Shown here: piece after piece, positions 52,458 to 60,357 of the stretch
Layout of the letters: the number at the start of each line of letters is the position of its first letter
Numbering within the stretch: the first letter of the stretch is position 1
Assembly (NCBI RefSeq): GCF_024764775.1
Contig: NZ_JALIGC010000038.1
Coordinates: 310,001-374,000 of the forward strand
Direction of reading: 5' to 3'
Length of the DNA stretch: 64,000 nt
DNA from: Scandinavium manionii
GTDB taxonomy: Bacteria; Pseudomonadota; Gammaproteobacteria; Enterobacterales; Enterobacteriaceae
Notes under the pieces: generated by a model
What the model saw: only the letters and a program-made list of their open reading frames with translations
The model's database searches: none
What the model was told of the DNA's origin: nothing
Program-made: the position numbers and the translations under genes

Positions 52458-53963
52458 TTATGCCGCAATTGCATTCATGATCGCCGGAACCGACAGCGCA
52501 TCCAGAGGGATCTCTGCCACCTGTTTCCGATCGCGTAAAATGATAACCCGATCCGCATAGCCCACCAGCTCTTCCAGCTCCGACGAAATGACCAACAGCG
52601 CGAGGCCATCGGCACACAGCGTTTCGATCAGACGAATGATCTCCGCGTGCGCGCCAACGTCGATCCCGCGCGTGGGTTCATCGAGGATCAGGAACTGCGG
52701 ACGCGTCAGCAGCCAGCGTGACAGCAGGACTTTTTGCTGGTTGCCGCCAGAAAGAAACTCGATCGGCTGTTCCGCGCTGGGCGTGCGGATCCCCAGTTGA
52801 CGAATGAAGCGTTCGGCAATCTCATTTTGTTCACGACGCGGAATTGGCCGCAGCCAGCCGCGCTGGGCCTGGAGCGCCAGAATGATGTTTTCTCGCACCG
52901 AAGCGGCAGCGATGATGCCGTCGGTTTTCCTGTCTTCCGGGCAAAAACCGATGCCAAGACACGAGGCCTGATGTGGGGATCGCAGCGTTTGCGGTTTGCC
53001 TTTGATTTCTGCGCTGCCGCTGTCGGACGGTCTGATGCCGAATATGACTTCTGCGGTTTCGGTGCGCCCGGAGCCGAGCAGCCCCGCCAGGCCGACAATT
53101 TCACCAGGGCGTACCTGTAAATCGAACGGTTCAATGATGCCCTTTTTGCCGTAGCCTTTAAACGCCGCCACCGGTTTGTCGCTCAGCAGGGTACGGCCCG
53201 CACGTTGCAGGGCGTTGTTATCCAGCTCACGGCCGAGCATCATTTTGATCAGCTCAATTTGCGGCAACGCTTTGGTTTCTTTGCAGCCGACAAAACTGCC
53301 GTTGCGCAGCACCGTGATGCGGTCACTGACCTGATAAACCTGATCGAGAAAATGGGTGACGAAAATCAGGCTGACGCCCTGATCACGCAGCTGGCGCATC
53401 AGGGTGAACAGCATCTCCACTTCCTGGGTATCCAGGCTGGCGGTGGGTTCATCGAGGATAAGCACTTTGGCCGATAAATCGATGGCGCGGCAAATCGCGA
53501 CGATTTGCTGCATCGCCACCGAAAAGCGGTTCAGCGGTTCGCGTACGTCGAGGGAAAAGCCGTAAGAAGCCATCAACGCGGTGGCGCGTTTTTCCATCTC
53601 TTTGCGTTGCAGGAAACCAAATCGGCGTGGTTCACGGCCAATAAACAGGTTGTCCGCCACCGACATGTTGGGCAGCAGGTTTACTTCCTGGTACACCGTG
53701 CCGATGCCCAGCTGTTGGGCGTGGGCCGTGTTTTTTGGCGAGATAGTGTCGCCTTCCAGCCAGATAGTGCCGCGATCGGCGTGATACACACCGGTCAGCG
53801 CTTTAATAAGGGTCGATTTTCCGGCGCCGTTTTCGCCGAGAAGGGCCATGATTTCGCCGCGACGCAGGCTGAAATCCACGTTATCCAGCGCTTTCACGCC
53901 GGGGAAAAATTTGCTCAGGCCTTCCGTGCGCAAAATATCCTGATTGTGGGTTACGTCAGTCAT
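52458..53963 (-). CDS. ytfR: YtfR, sugar ABC transporter ATPase (two NBDs)
   Basis: 501-residue tandem ATPase of the ribose/galactose type. NBD1: Walker A GENGAGKST near 42-50 and LSAKVLILDEPTASLD near 163-178. NBD2: LLGSGRTE near 290, LSGGNQQKV near 400 and LILDEPTRGIDVGAH near 425. It energises YtfT/YjfF. The start at 53961-53963 fits E. coli. The longer frame reads through a palindromic repeat. The gap to ytfQ (214 bp) is filled with repeats. Confidence 0.96.
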   Translation of the reverse strand: MTDVTHNQDILRTEGLSKFFPGVKALDNVDFSLRRGEIMALLGENGAGKSTLIKALTGVYHADRGTIWLEGDTISPKNTAHAQQLGIGTVYQEVNLLPNMSVADNLFIGREPRRFGFLQRKEMEKRATALMASYGFSLDVREPLNRFSVAMQQIVAICRAIDLSAKVLILDEPTASLDTQEVEMLFTLMRQLRDQGVSLIFVTHFLDQVYQVSDRITVLRNGSFVGCKETKALPQIELIKMMLGRELDNNALQRAGRTLLSDKPVAAFKGYGKKGIIEPFDLQVRPGEIVGLAGLLGSGRTETAEVIFGIRPSDSGSAEIKGKPQTLRSPHQASCLGIGFCPEDRKTDGIIAAASVRENIILALQAQRGWLRPIPRREQNEIAERFIRQLGIRTPSAEQPIEFLSGGNQQKVLLSRWLLTRPQFLILDEPTRGIDVGAHAEIIRLIETLCADGLALLVISSELEELVGYADRVIILRDRKQVAEIPLDALSVPAIMNAIAA

Positions 53964-53982
53964 TATCAGCCCCCTGAAAATG

Positions 53983-54132
53983 CCCTTCACCCCAACCCGC
54001 TCCCGAAAAAGGAGAGGAAACACGCGGTGTTAACCGGTTTCATCTCCCCTCAGGGGAAAGGGTTAGGGCGAAGGAAAACGAACTACGGTGTCGACTGCAC
54101 CCTCACCCTGCCCTCTCCCACGGGGAGAGGGC
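53983..54132. repeat. Cluster of three GC-rich palindromic repeat units
   Basis: Units at about 53983-54016, 54045-54076 and 54099-54132. The last one, CCCTCACCCTGCCCTCTCCC with GGGAGAGGGCG, is closest to the copies elsewhere in the window. They fill the ytfQ-ytfR gap and may lower expression of ytfRT-yjfF relative to the binding protein. Confidence 0.65.
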
Positions 54133-54177
54133 GAACAACAAACTGCACAGAGCAGCGATGGCGAGGGCTAATACAAC

Positions 54178-55134
54178 TCAATAGCCCATGTCTTTTTTCT
54201 TATCCAGCTGCGCTTGAGCGCTATCTTTCAGGTAAAGCTGCGAGTGGGTCAGCGTCAATTTCGGCGGCATGGTGCCGTCTTTCTTGAACTTCTCAAGTGC
54301 ATCAAACGCCGGGCCAGCCATGTTTGGCGTCAGCTCTACGTTGGCGTTAGCTTCGTCAGCCAGCATCGCTTTATAGATATCCGGCACGCCGTCAATAGAG
54401 CCGGTCAGGATATCTTTGCCCGGTTTCAGGCCCGCTTCTTTGATGGCCTGAATGGCACCGATCGCCATGTCATCGTTATGGGCGTAAACCATGCAGATGT
54501 TTTTGCCGTTGTTTTCCGCTTTGATGAAACTTTCCATGACTTCTTTACCTTTACTGCGGGTAAAGTCGCCGGACTGAGAACGAATGATTTTGATGTTTGG
54601 CGCTTTCGCCACGGCTTCTGCAAAGCCTTTCTTACGATCGATAGCCACGCTCGCCCCGACCGTACCCTGTAGCTCTACGACGTTACACGGTTTACCGGCT
54701 TCGGTTTTCACCAGCCAGTCGCCAATCAGCTTGCCTTCCAGCACGTTGTCAGCGGTCACGGTGGTCATGTAGAGCGATTTGTCTTTCACATCAATGGAAC
54801 GGTCGAGCAGGAACACCGGGATTTTTGCCTGTTTCGCTTCTTTCAGCACCGGCTCCCAGCCCGTTGCCACCACTGGCGCGATGAAAATCGCATCCACGCC
54901 CTGGGCGATAAATGAACGTACTGCCTTGATTTGGTTCTCTTGTTTTTGCTGACCATCAGCAATTTTCAGAGTGATGCCGCGTTTTTCAGCCTCACTTTTC
55001 GCCACGCTGGTTTCAGCAGCACGCCAGCCGGATTCCGACCCGACCTGTGAAAATCCTACGGTTAAAGGGGCAGCCATCGCCATAGACGACATGGTTGCAG
55101 AAACAGCCGAGACAAGAAGTAAGCGCTTCCACAT
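54178..55134 (-). CDS. ytfQ: YtfQ, galactofuranose-binding periplasmic protein
   Basis: 318 residues, the E. coli length, with a signal peptide (SSMAMA/APLTVGFSQVG) and a type I periplasmic sugar-binding fold (GFSQVGSESGWRAAE, then DAIFIAPV and FLLDRSIDV). It delivers galactofuranose and galactopyranose to YtfR-YtfT-YjfF in E. coli. It is the first gene of the operon, and its leader contains an ERIC element. A GalR-like operator lies about 240 bases upstream of the start. Confidence 0.96.
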   Translation of the reverse strand: MWKRLLLVSAVSATMSSMAMAAPLTVGFSQVGSESGWRAAETSVAKSEAEKRGITLKIADGQQKQENQIKAVRSFIAQGVDAIFIAPVVATGWEPVLKEAKQAKIPVFLLDRSIDVKDKSLYMTTVTADNVLEGKLIGDWLVKTEAGKPCNVVELQGTVGASVAIDRKKGFAEAVAKAPNIKIIRSQSGDFTRSKGKEVMESFIKAENNGKNICMVYAHNDDMAIGAIQAIKEAGLKPGKDILTGSIDGVPDIYKAMLADEANANVELTPNMAGPAFDALEKFKKDGTMPPKLTLTHSQLYLKDSAQAQLDKKKDMGY

Positions 55135-55162
55135 AAAGGTATCCTCTTCGGGTTATTATCGG

Positions 55163-55288
55163 TTTACCCGTCATATTTCGAGCTGCATGCGCGTTGGCTG
55201 CACTCCCTCACCCCAGTCACTTACTTTAGTAAGCTCTTGGGCTTCACTCACTTGCCGCCTTCCTGCAACTCGAACTATCTTGGGTAAA
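55163..55288 (-). repeat. ERIC element in the ytfQ leader
   Basis: 126 bp, the standard ERIC length. Terminal arms TTTACCC...TTTCGAG and the inverted CTCGAAC...GGGTAAA are seen. The core on the minus strand is AAGTAAGTGACTGGGGTGAG, the conserved ERIC segment, with GAGCTTACT before it. It lies between the predicted ytfQ promoter (TATAGT near 55310) and the gene, so it should be transcribed. Confidence 0.9.
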
Positions 55289-55332
55289 AAAGCGTCATCC
55301 GCCGAAAAACTATAGACAATCAAAAATGTTAC

Positions 55333-55391
55333 GTGATGCGTTACATCACACTTCCAAAAAGAGAGAGGATGATTTGTAAGCGCTTCCACAA
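55333..55391 (-). promoter_or_regulatory. GalR-like operator and palindrome upstream of ytfQ
   Basis: TTGTAAGCGCTTCCACAA at 55374-55391 resembles GalR/GalS and other LacI-family sites. GTGATG-CGTTA-CATCAC at 55333-55349 is a second perfect palindrome. Both precede a TATAGT -10-like hexamer near 55310 on the minus strand. LacI-family control of the operon is plausible. CRP binding is not convincing because the half-site spacing is wrong. Confidence 0.5.
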
Positions 55392-55484
55392 ACTTATTCA
55401 TCAAGTGGCTGGGTTTATGGATTTATCGCCTGGTTAAAGGCTCTGAAAAACGGTCTGAAGGCCTTCTGCGGCTGAAAAGAAGCG

Positions 55485-55512
55485 GAGACATTTACCTTGA
55501 GTTGGCTATAAT
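55485..55512 (+). promoter_or_regulatory. ppa promoter
   Basis: GAGACA (55485-55490) and TATAAT (55507-55512) are separated by 16 bases, about 40 bases before the ppa start. The -10 is a consensus match. Confidence 0.7.
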
Positions 55513-55551
55513 ACCGGGCACTTGAATGACACCAGATTAAAGGAAAAAGAC

Positions 55552-56079
55552 ATGAGCTTACTCAACGTCCCTGCGGGCAAAGACTTGCCAGAAGACATCT
55601 ACGTTGTTATCGAAATCCCAGCCAACGCTGACCCTATCAAATATGAAATTGATAAAGACACCGGCGCGCTGTTTGTTGACCGTTTCATGTCTACCGCAAT
55701 GTTCTATCCGTGCAACTACGGTTACATCAACCACACCCTGTCTCTGGACGGTGACCCGGTTGACGTGCTGGTCCCAACGCCATACCCACTGCAGCCGGGT
55801 TCTGTGATCCGTTGCCGTCCAGTTGGCGTTCTGAAAATGACCGACGAAGCCGGTGAAGATGCGAAACTGGTTGCGGTACCGCACACCAAACTGAGCAAAG
55901 AATACGATCACATCAAAGATGTGAACGACCTGCCAGAACTGCTGAAAGCGCAGATCTCCCACTTCTTCGAGCAGTACAAAGCGCTCGAGAAAGGCAAATG
56001 GGTTAAAGTTGAAGGCTGGGATAACGCTGAAGCTGCGAAAGCAGAAATCATCGCCTCCTTCGAACGCGCTAAGAAGTAA
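55552..56079 (+). CDS. ppa: Ppa, inorganic pyrophosphatase
   Basis: Family I Mg2+-dependent pyrophosphatase, essential and abundant. It has 175 residues. The catalytic aspartates are in DGDPVDVLV (about 66-74) and in KDVNDLPELL (about 98). It forms cytoplasmic hexamers. The start at 55552 follows AAAGGAAAAAGAC. The longer open frame from 55522 contains the ribosome site. It is one residue shorter at the C-terminus than E. coli. Confidence 0.98.
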   Translation: MSLLNVPAGKDLPEDIYVVIEIPANADPIKYEIDKDTGALFVDRFMSTAMFYPCNYGYINHTLSLDGDPVDVLVPTPYPLQPGSVIRCRPVGVLKMTDEAGEDAKLVAVPHTKLSKEYDHIKDVNDLPELLKAQISHFFEQYKALEKGKWVKVEGWDNAEAAKAEIIASFERAKK

Positions 56080-56096
56080 TTCTTACCGTCGTGAAG

Positions 56097-56126
56097 AAAA
56101 ACACCGCCTACGGGCGGTGTTTTTGT
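56097..56126 (+). terminator. Intrinsic terminator of ppa
   Basis: Stem ACACCGCC / GGCGGTGT with loop TACG followed by a run of T, 21 bases after the ppa stop. Confidence 0.93.
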
Positions 56127-56189
56127 TTGTACGGCTCAGAGAAGAGATGAAAATGCAGAAAATGACGCAGGAATTTCTTCAGAAGCGTG

Positions 56190-56220
56190 TAAAAAATAAC
56201 GCCACCCTAAGGTGACGTTA
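56190..56220 (-). terminator. Intrinsic terminator of tamAB-ytfP
   Basis: On the minus strand AACGTCACC pairs with GGTGGCGTT (one G-U pair), followed by ATTTTTTA. It lies 14 bases after the ytfP stop. Confidence 0.85.
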
Positions 56221-56233
56221 CTCATTTAGTCTT

Positions 56234-56578
56234 TCAGAACTTATCTTTGTCCAGCCAGTTGCCGGTTTCTATACGAATGAATCCGGTCACCGGACGCTGA
56301 TAGACGTACATCCACGCGCTACCGTACGGTGTCTGGATTAAATGGCGTGCGTACTCACCGCCTTTTGTGCGCAGCGCATCAAGCTCGGCGAGGGTCGAGG
56401 CGTCGATACGATACACTTCACCTACTACAGTCCCGTCGCCGGGAACAGCGCCTGGATAGTGGCCCAGGCTGTAGAGCTGATAGTTATCGACGCTATGATC
56501 GCCCAGCCACTGCGCGTTGGTCATCCAGTGGCTGTTGCCTTGTTTGCGCCGTAAACTGCCGTAAACAAATATTCGCAT
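56234..56578 (-). CDS. ytfP: YtfP, gamma-glutamylcyclotransferase-like protein
   Basis: 114 residues with the GGCT-like fold signature MRIFVYGSLRRKQGN (YGSL loop, 6-9) and the catalytic-type glutamate in TKGGEYAR near 75. The E. coli homologue has a solved structure but no proven substrate. It begins two bases after the tamB stop side and is the last gene of tamA-tamB-ytfP. Confidence 0.93.
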   Translation of the reverse strand: MRIFVYGSLRRKQGNSHWMTNAQWLGDHSVDNYQLYSLGHYPGAVPGDGTVVGEVYRIDASTLAELDALRTKGGEYARHLIQTPYGSAWMYVYQRPVTGFIRIETGNWLDKDKF

Positions 56579-56580
56579 TG

Positions 56581-59500
56581 CTAAAACTCAAACTGATAGA
56601 GCAGATCAAGTGCCTGGTCTATGCCAGACACCGCTTCAACATAAAGCTTAGGCATCAGGCGATAGCGTAACGTGAGTGTTGCCAGAGAGTCAAAAATTCC
56701 CACACCATATTTTACCTGCAGACCTGGCGCGATATAGCCGCTGACCACCACCTGAGAGGAATCCCCTACTCCAGCGGTATCCAGAGCCAGATTGCTGACG
56801 CCAAACGTCTCGCCGATTTTACCCACAATCTGCCCACTTTGTGCAACCCCCAGGCCAACCAGTGCGGAAGTCATTGCAGCGCCGTCGCCCTGTTCGCTGT
56901 CGAGCCCCTGTCCGCGTAACAGGTACGAGAGCGCGGCCTGTTGAGACATCGCCGGGTCAGAGAAGATTTCGGCCTTCGGCTGGTCCGCCATTCCGGTCAC
57001 GCGCACCCCGGCGGTCACGTTATCTTCGGTGGCATCAGGGTTACGAATGGCTTCAATATTGAGCATAGGCTGATCTGGCGGGCCAGAGAACAACAAGATC
57101 CCTTTGCGCACGATCAGGTCCTGACCATAGGCATGGAAACGCCCTTCCGGAATGTTGATCTGTCCGTTGAGGCCGAGACCGTGACTGTCCTGCGCCACTT
57201 TCAGGTCACCGGTCAGACGCGCCTTCAGACCAAACGCATCCAGACGCACGTTATTGCCCACGTGAATCGTCAGGTTGCTGTTGATAGGAATACCCGCAGA
57301 TTTCGGATTCACCGGTTTGAGATCTTTGTCGAGCATCACTTCGTCGCTGGACACGCCCACGGCGCTTTCCGGCACGTCGTGGACCACGATGCGCGCCCAC
57401 GGCACGTCTACGTTACCGTCGAGCGTGAACAGGCTTGGCGTGGCGGTAAAGACCACGTCCGGCGACACATCGAGGCGCACCATCGGCGGCACGGTGATGC
57501 GCACCCGGCTGCCTTTCGCCGCCACCTGCGCCCGCCAGTTGTCAATTTGCGTCCAGTCGGCGCTGCCGCTGAGGCTAATCTGCCCCTGCTGCGTGGCAAT
57601 CACGCCGTCCAGTGTCGAGCGCGTGCCGTTGAAGTTCATCGCCACTCGACTCGGCTGCATGTCGAACGGCATAAAGTTGCCGTCGATATCCAGGCCGGTG
57701 AGCTGCAATTGGCCGAACAACTGTGGGCTTTGTAGATCGCCGCCCAAACGCAGATTCGCATTCAGGGTACCCGCTGCTTTTTCACCGCGCGCGAAGACAG
57801 GGTTAATCATTGCCAGCGAGAAGTTGCGGATATTGACGTTACCGCCGAGATTGCGCCGCCCTTGCGGGTCGGTGATGTCAATCTGCCCGTCGAGCTGGCC
57901 GTTGTTAGTCAGGCGAATCGTCCAGCCCAGCTGCGCGCGGTTGTTGTGCAAATCGGCATTCAGCTTGAGCGTATCAAACGCCACTGGCAGCGCCGCATCG
58001 TTCACCATCTGGGTAACTTTCACATTGCGCCCGGACAGGCTCACTTTGCCCTGCGGCAGCCCTTCTTTGGTGGCATCCCAGCTGACGTCGGCGTTCCCCG
58101 TGAACACACCGCTGGCCTGCGTGGCGTCTGGCATAAACGGTTTGAGCATTGCCAGGTCGAAGCGATTGAGATTCACCACCGCATGTCCGGCAGCACCCGC
58201 ATCAATGGTTTGCGGCACGCACAGCTCGGCGTTCGGGTTGGTCCAGCAGTGTGGTCCGATGCTGATTTTCTGTTCCTGATTGCGGTAATCGAGCGCAATC
58301 GCCCGCGAGAGCGACACCGGGCCGACCGGCGTCTGGAAGCGCGTATTACTCAGCGTACCTTTCCAGCGTTGCTCTTTCCTGTCGAAGCTGCCCGCCAGTT
58401 CAAGCTGACCGGAAACCGGATCGCCCTGCATTTTGAGCTCCAGCTTGTGCTGCTTTTCATCACCTTTGGCGGTGAGCAGCACCTGGCTGATGTTCACACC
58501 CGGCTGCGCAATACCGTTCACGCGCACGTCGAGATTGCCGCCAATCTGATCGCTCGATTTGACGTCACCTTTGATGGTAGCCTGAGCGACAGAGATTTCC
58601 TGCCAGCGCAGGTTGCGGGCGGTAATATCTGCCAGCAGCTGTGGCGCATCGATGGTGCCACGCACTTTCAGTAATCCTTTCGCCGTACCGCCAAGTCCTG
58701 GCAGCGCGTTATCCAGCCCTGGCGCGTCGATGGTGGCATCAAGATTCAAATCTTTCACCCCCAGTTCGCCTTTCACGTCAGCGTTGTTACGCCCCAGTTC
58801 GAGGTGCAGGCCGGGAATTTTCCATTGCAGATAGCTGTTACCGGAAAGCTTCCCGTCGACATTGACCTTGTTCTGCTTCACGTTACCGGTGAGTTTCAGT
58901 TCCGGCACGTCGACCTGCCAGCTGCCGCCGTACAGGCTGCCACTGGTTTTAATCAGACCGTTCAGCTTCGCCGGCCAGTCCGGCACTTCTTTGGCGGTGT
59001 TGATGCCGTCAAGCTTCAGCTCGCCGCGCCAGCTGATCGCCTGCTGCCAGTCGAGCAGTGCCTTCAGCTCGGTTTTCCCTTCCAGCGCCGCGATGGTCAG
59101 TTTATCGAGATTGACCTGCTGCTCGTTGCCCTTCGCGTCCAGCGTAATCGTGGCTGGCGGTAGACCTTGCCCTTTTACCACAGCCGCGAATGACATCGTA
59201 TAGTCGGTCATCTTGCCACTAAGCTTGAGTTTTACGTTGTCGGCCTGATATTGCTTTTCACCGGTAAACGGCCAGTAAAGCTGTTTGCTGAGCACCTCGA
59301 GATTCAGCGGCAGCCCGGCTTCGGCCAGCTGCGCCTGAGCGCGAATGCCCACGTCCACCGGCCCGGAAAGATTAATCCCGACGTCGAGCTGCTTGCGCAC
59401 GTCGCCGCCAATCTTCATTTTAATTTTTTCGCCCTTCACCGGGTCGATATTCAGGGTGCTGTTGAGGGTTAAATCCACCGGCCAGTCATCCTGCAACTTC

Positions 59501-60357
59501 GCGGTACCGGTGGCGTTGACCGTACCCTGGCTCGAATCCACGTCCAGCGCGTCGAGCTTCATGTTGCCGTCGATGCTGCTGACTTTCAGCAACAGTTTGT
59601 AGACCGTTAAATCGGTGTCGCCGGTCAGACGCAGCTGCTCGCCGCGGAATTCCTGAATGTTCAGGTTCAGCGGCAGATGCACATCGGTCATTTCAGGCAA
59701 AACAGGCTTCGAGAACAGGTCTTTCATCGTTTCGCCGAGCGGTTTTTCATCCGGCTTCGGCTTGTCGATTTTAGGCTCAACCACCTGTTCCTGCGCCACT
59801 TTCGCTACTTTCGGCAGCGCAATCAGCAGCCCTTGCAATGACGTTGGCATCAGCGTCAGGTTTTTCTCCTGCCAGTTCAGGCCGGAGGTGAAATCCATCA
59901 CCGACACCGTGGTATCGTCGATTTTGATATTGATGTTGTTCAGCGCGACCCTACTGAGCGTAATAGGATACGGCGTCGAGAGGTTCAGCGGCCCGCTGTC
60001 CTCTTCCACCGCTGGTGCCGACGGCGGCATCTTTTTGCTGTCGATAGCCACGTTCACGTTGGCAAGCGAAAGGTCACTCACGCACAGACTGCTGTCCCAC
60101 AGGCAGGACGTGTTCACCGCCAGATGAAATTGCCCGGCATCGACCGCCACGCCTGGCTGCTCGTAACGCAGGTTTTTAACGGTCAAATCTTTCCAGCCGC
60201 CAACCACCTGGCCGATAGAAAGGCCAGGCACCCAGCGGTCAGCCGCTTTAAATACCAGATGCAAACCGGTAGTCGTGCCGACCAGGAACGCCACGGTCCC
60301 CAGCAGCAGGATGATAAACACCAGGACGCCGAGGCTAATCTTCTTCCATAAACTCAT
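56581..60357 (-). CDS. tamB: TamB, inner-membrane AsmA-like intermembrane bridge
   Basis: 1258 residues, the E. coli length. One N-terminal membrane anchor (about 7-27) is followed by a very long periplasmic beta-taco (repeating strands) and a DUF490 C-terminal domain that docks on TamA, ending YQFEF. Its roles are translocation and assembly of some outer-membrane proteins and lipid transfer between membranes. Its ATG overlaps the tamA stop by four bases (ATGA), which couples translation. Confidence 0.97.
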   Translation of the reverse strand: MSLWKKISLGVLVFIILLLGTVAFLVGTTTGLHLVFKAADRWVPGLSIGQVVGGWKDLTVKNLRYEQPGVAVDAGQFHLAVNTSCLWDSSLCVSDLSLANVNVAIDSKKMPPSAPAVEEDSGPLNLSTPYPITLSRVALNNINIKIDDTTVSVMDFTSGLNWQEKNLTLMPTSLQGLLIALPKVAKVAQEQVVEPKIDKPKPDEKPLGETMKDLFSKPVLPEMTDVHLPLNLNIQEFRGEQLRLTGDTDLTVYKLLLKVSSIDGNMKLDALDVDSSQGTVNATGTAKLQDDWPVDLTLNSTLNIDPVKGEKIKMKIGGDVRKQLDVGINLSGPVDVGIRAQAQLAEAGLPLNLEVLSKQLYWPFTGEKQYQADNVKLKLSGKMTDYTMSFAAVVKGQGLPPATITLDAKGNEQQVNLDKLTIAALEGKTELKALLDWQQAISWRGELKLDGINTAKEVPDWPAKLNGLIKTSGSLYGGSWQVDVPELKLTGNVKQNKVNVDGKLSGNSYLQWKIPGLHLELGRNNADVKGELGVKDLNLDATIDAPGLDNALPGLGGTAKGLLKVRGTIDAPQLLADITARNLRWQEISVAQATIKGDVKSSDQIGGNLDVRVNGIAQPGVNISQVLLTAKGDEKQHKLELKMQGDPVSGQLELAGSFDRKEQRWKGTLSNTRFQTPVGPVSLSRAIALDYRNQEQKISIGPHCWTNPNAELCVPQTIDAGAAGHAVVNLNRFDLAMLKPFMPDATQASGVFTGNADVSWDATKEGLPQGKVSLSGRNVKVTQMVNDAALPVAFDTLKLNADLHNNRAQLGWTIRLTNNGQLDGQIDITDPQGRRNLGGNVNIRNFSLAMINPVFARGEKAAGTLNANLRLGGDLQSPQLFGQLQLTGLDIDGNFMPFDMQPSRVAMNFNGTRSTLDGVIATQQGQISLSGSADWTQIDNWRAQVAAKGSRVRITVPPMVRLDVSPDVVFTATPSLFTLDGNVDVPWARIVVHDVPESAVGVSSDEVMLDKDLKPVNPKSAGIPINSNLTIHVGNNVRLDAFGLKARLTGDLKVAQDSHGLGLNGQINIPEGRFHAYGQDLIVRKGILLFSGPPDQPMLNIEAIRNPDATEDNVTAGVRVTGMADQPKAEIFSDPAMSQQAALSYLLRGQGLDSEQGDGAAMTSALVGLGVAQSGQIVGKIGETFGVSNLALDTAGVGDSSQVVVSGYIAPGLQVKYGVGIFDSLATLTLRYRLMPKLYVEAVSGIDQALDLLYQFEF

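Noticed and set aside
53505..54287. 260-codon open frame on the plus strand
   Set aside because: It runs antisense to ytfR and through the repeat cluster into ytfQ. It has no plausible start signal or known domain.
55333..55349. GTGATGCGTTACATCAC as a CRP site
   Set aside because: The TGTGA and TCAC halves are 9 bases apart instead of 6. It is kept only as an unassigned palindrome.
56147..56215. Short frame of 22 codons between ppa and ytfP
   Set aside because: It follows the ppa terminator without a promoter and ends inside the ytfP terminator hairpin. Nothing supports translation.
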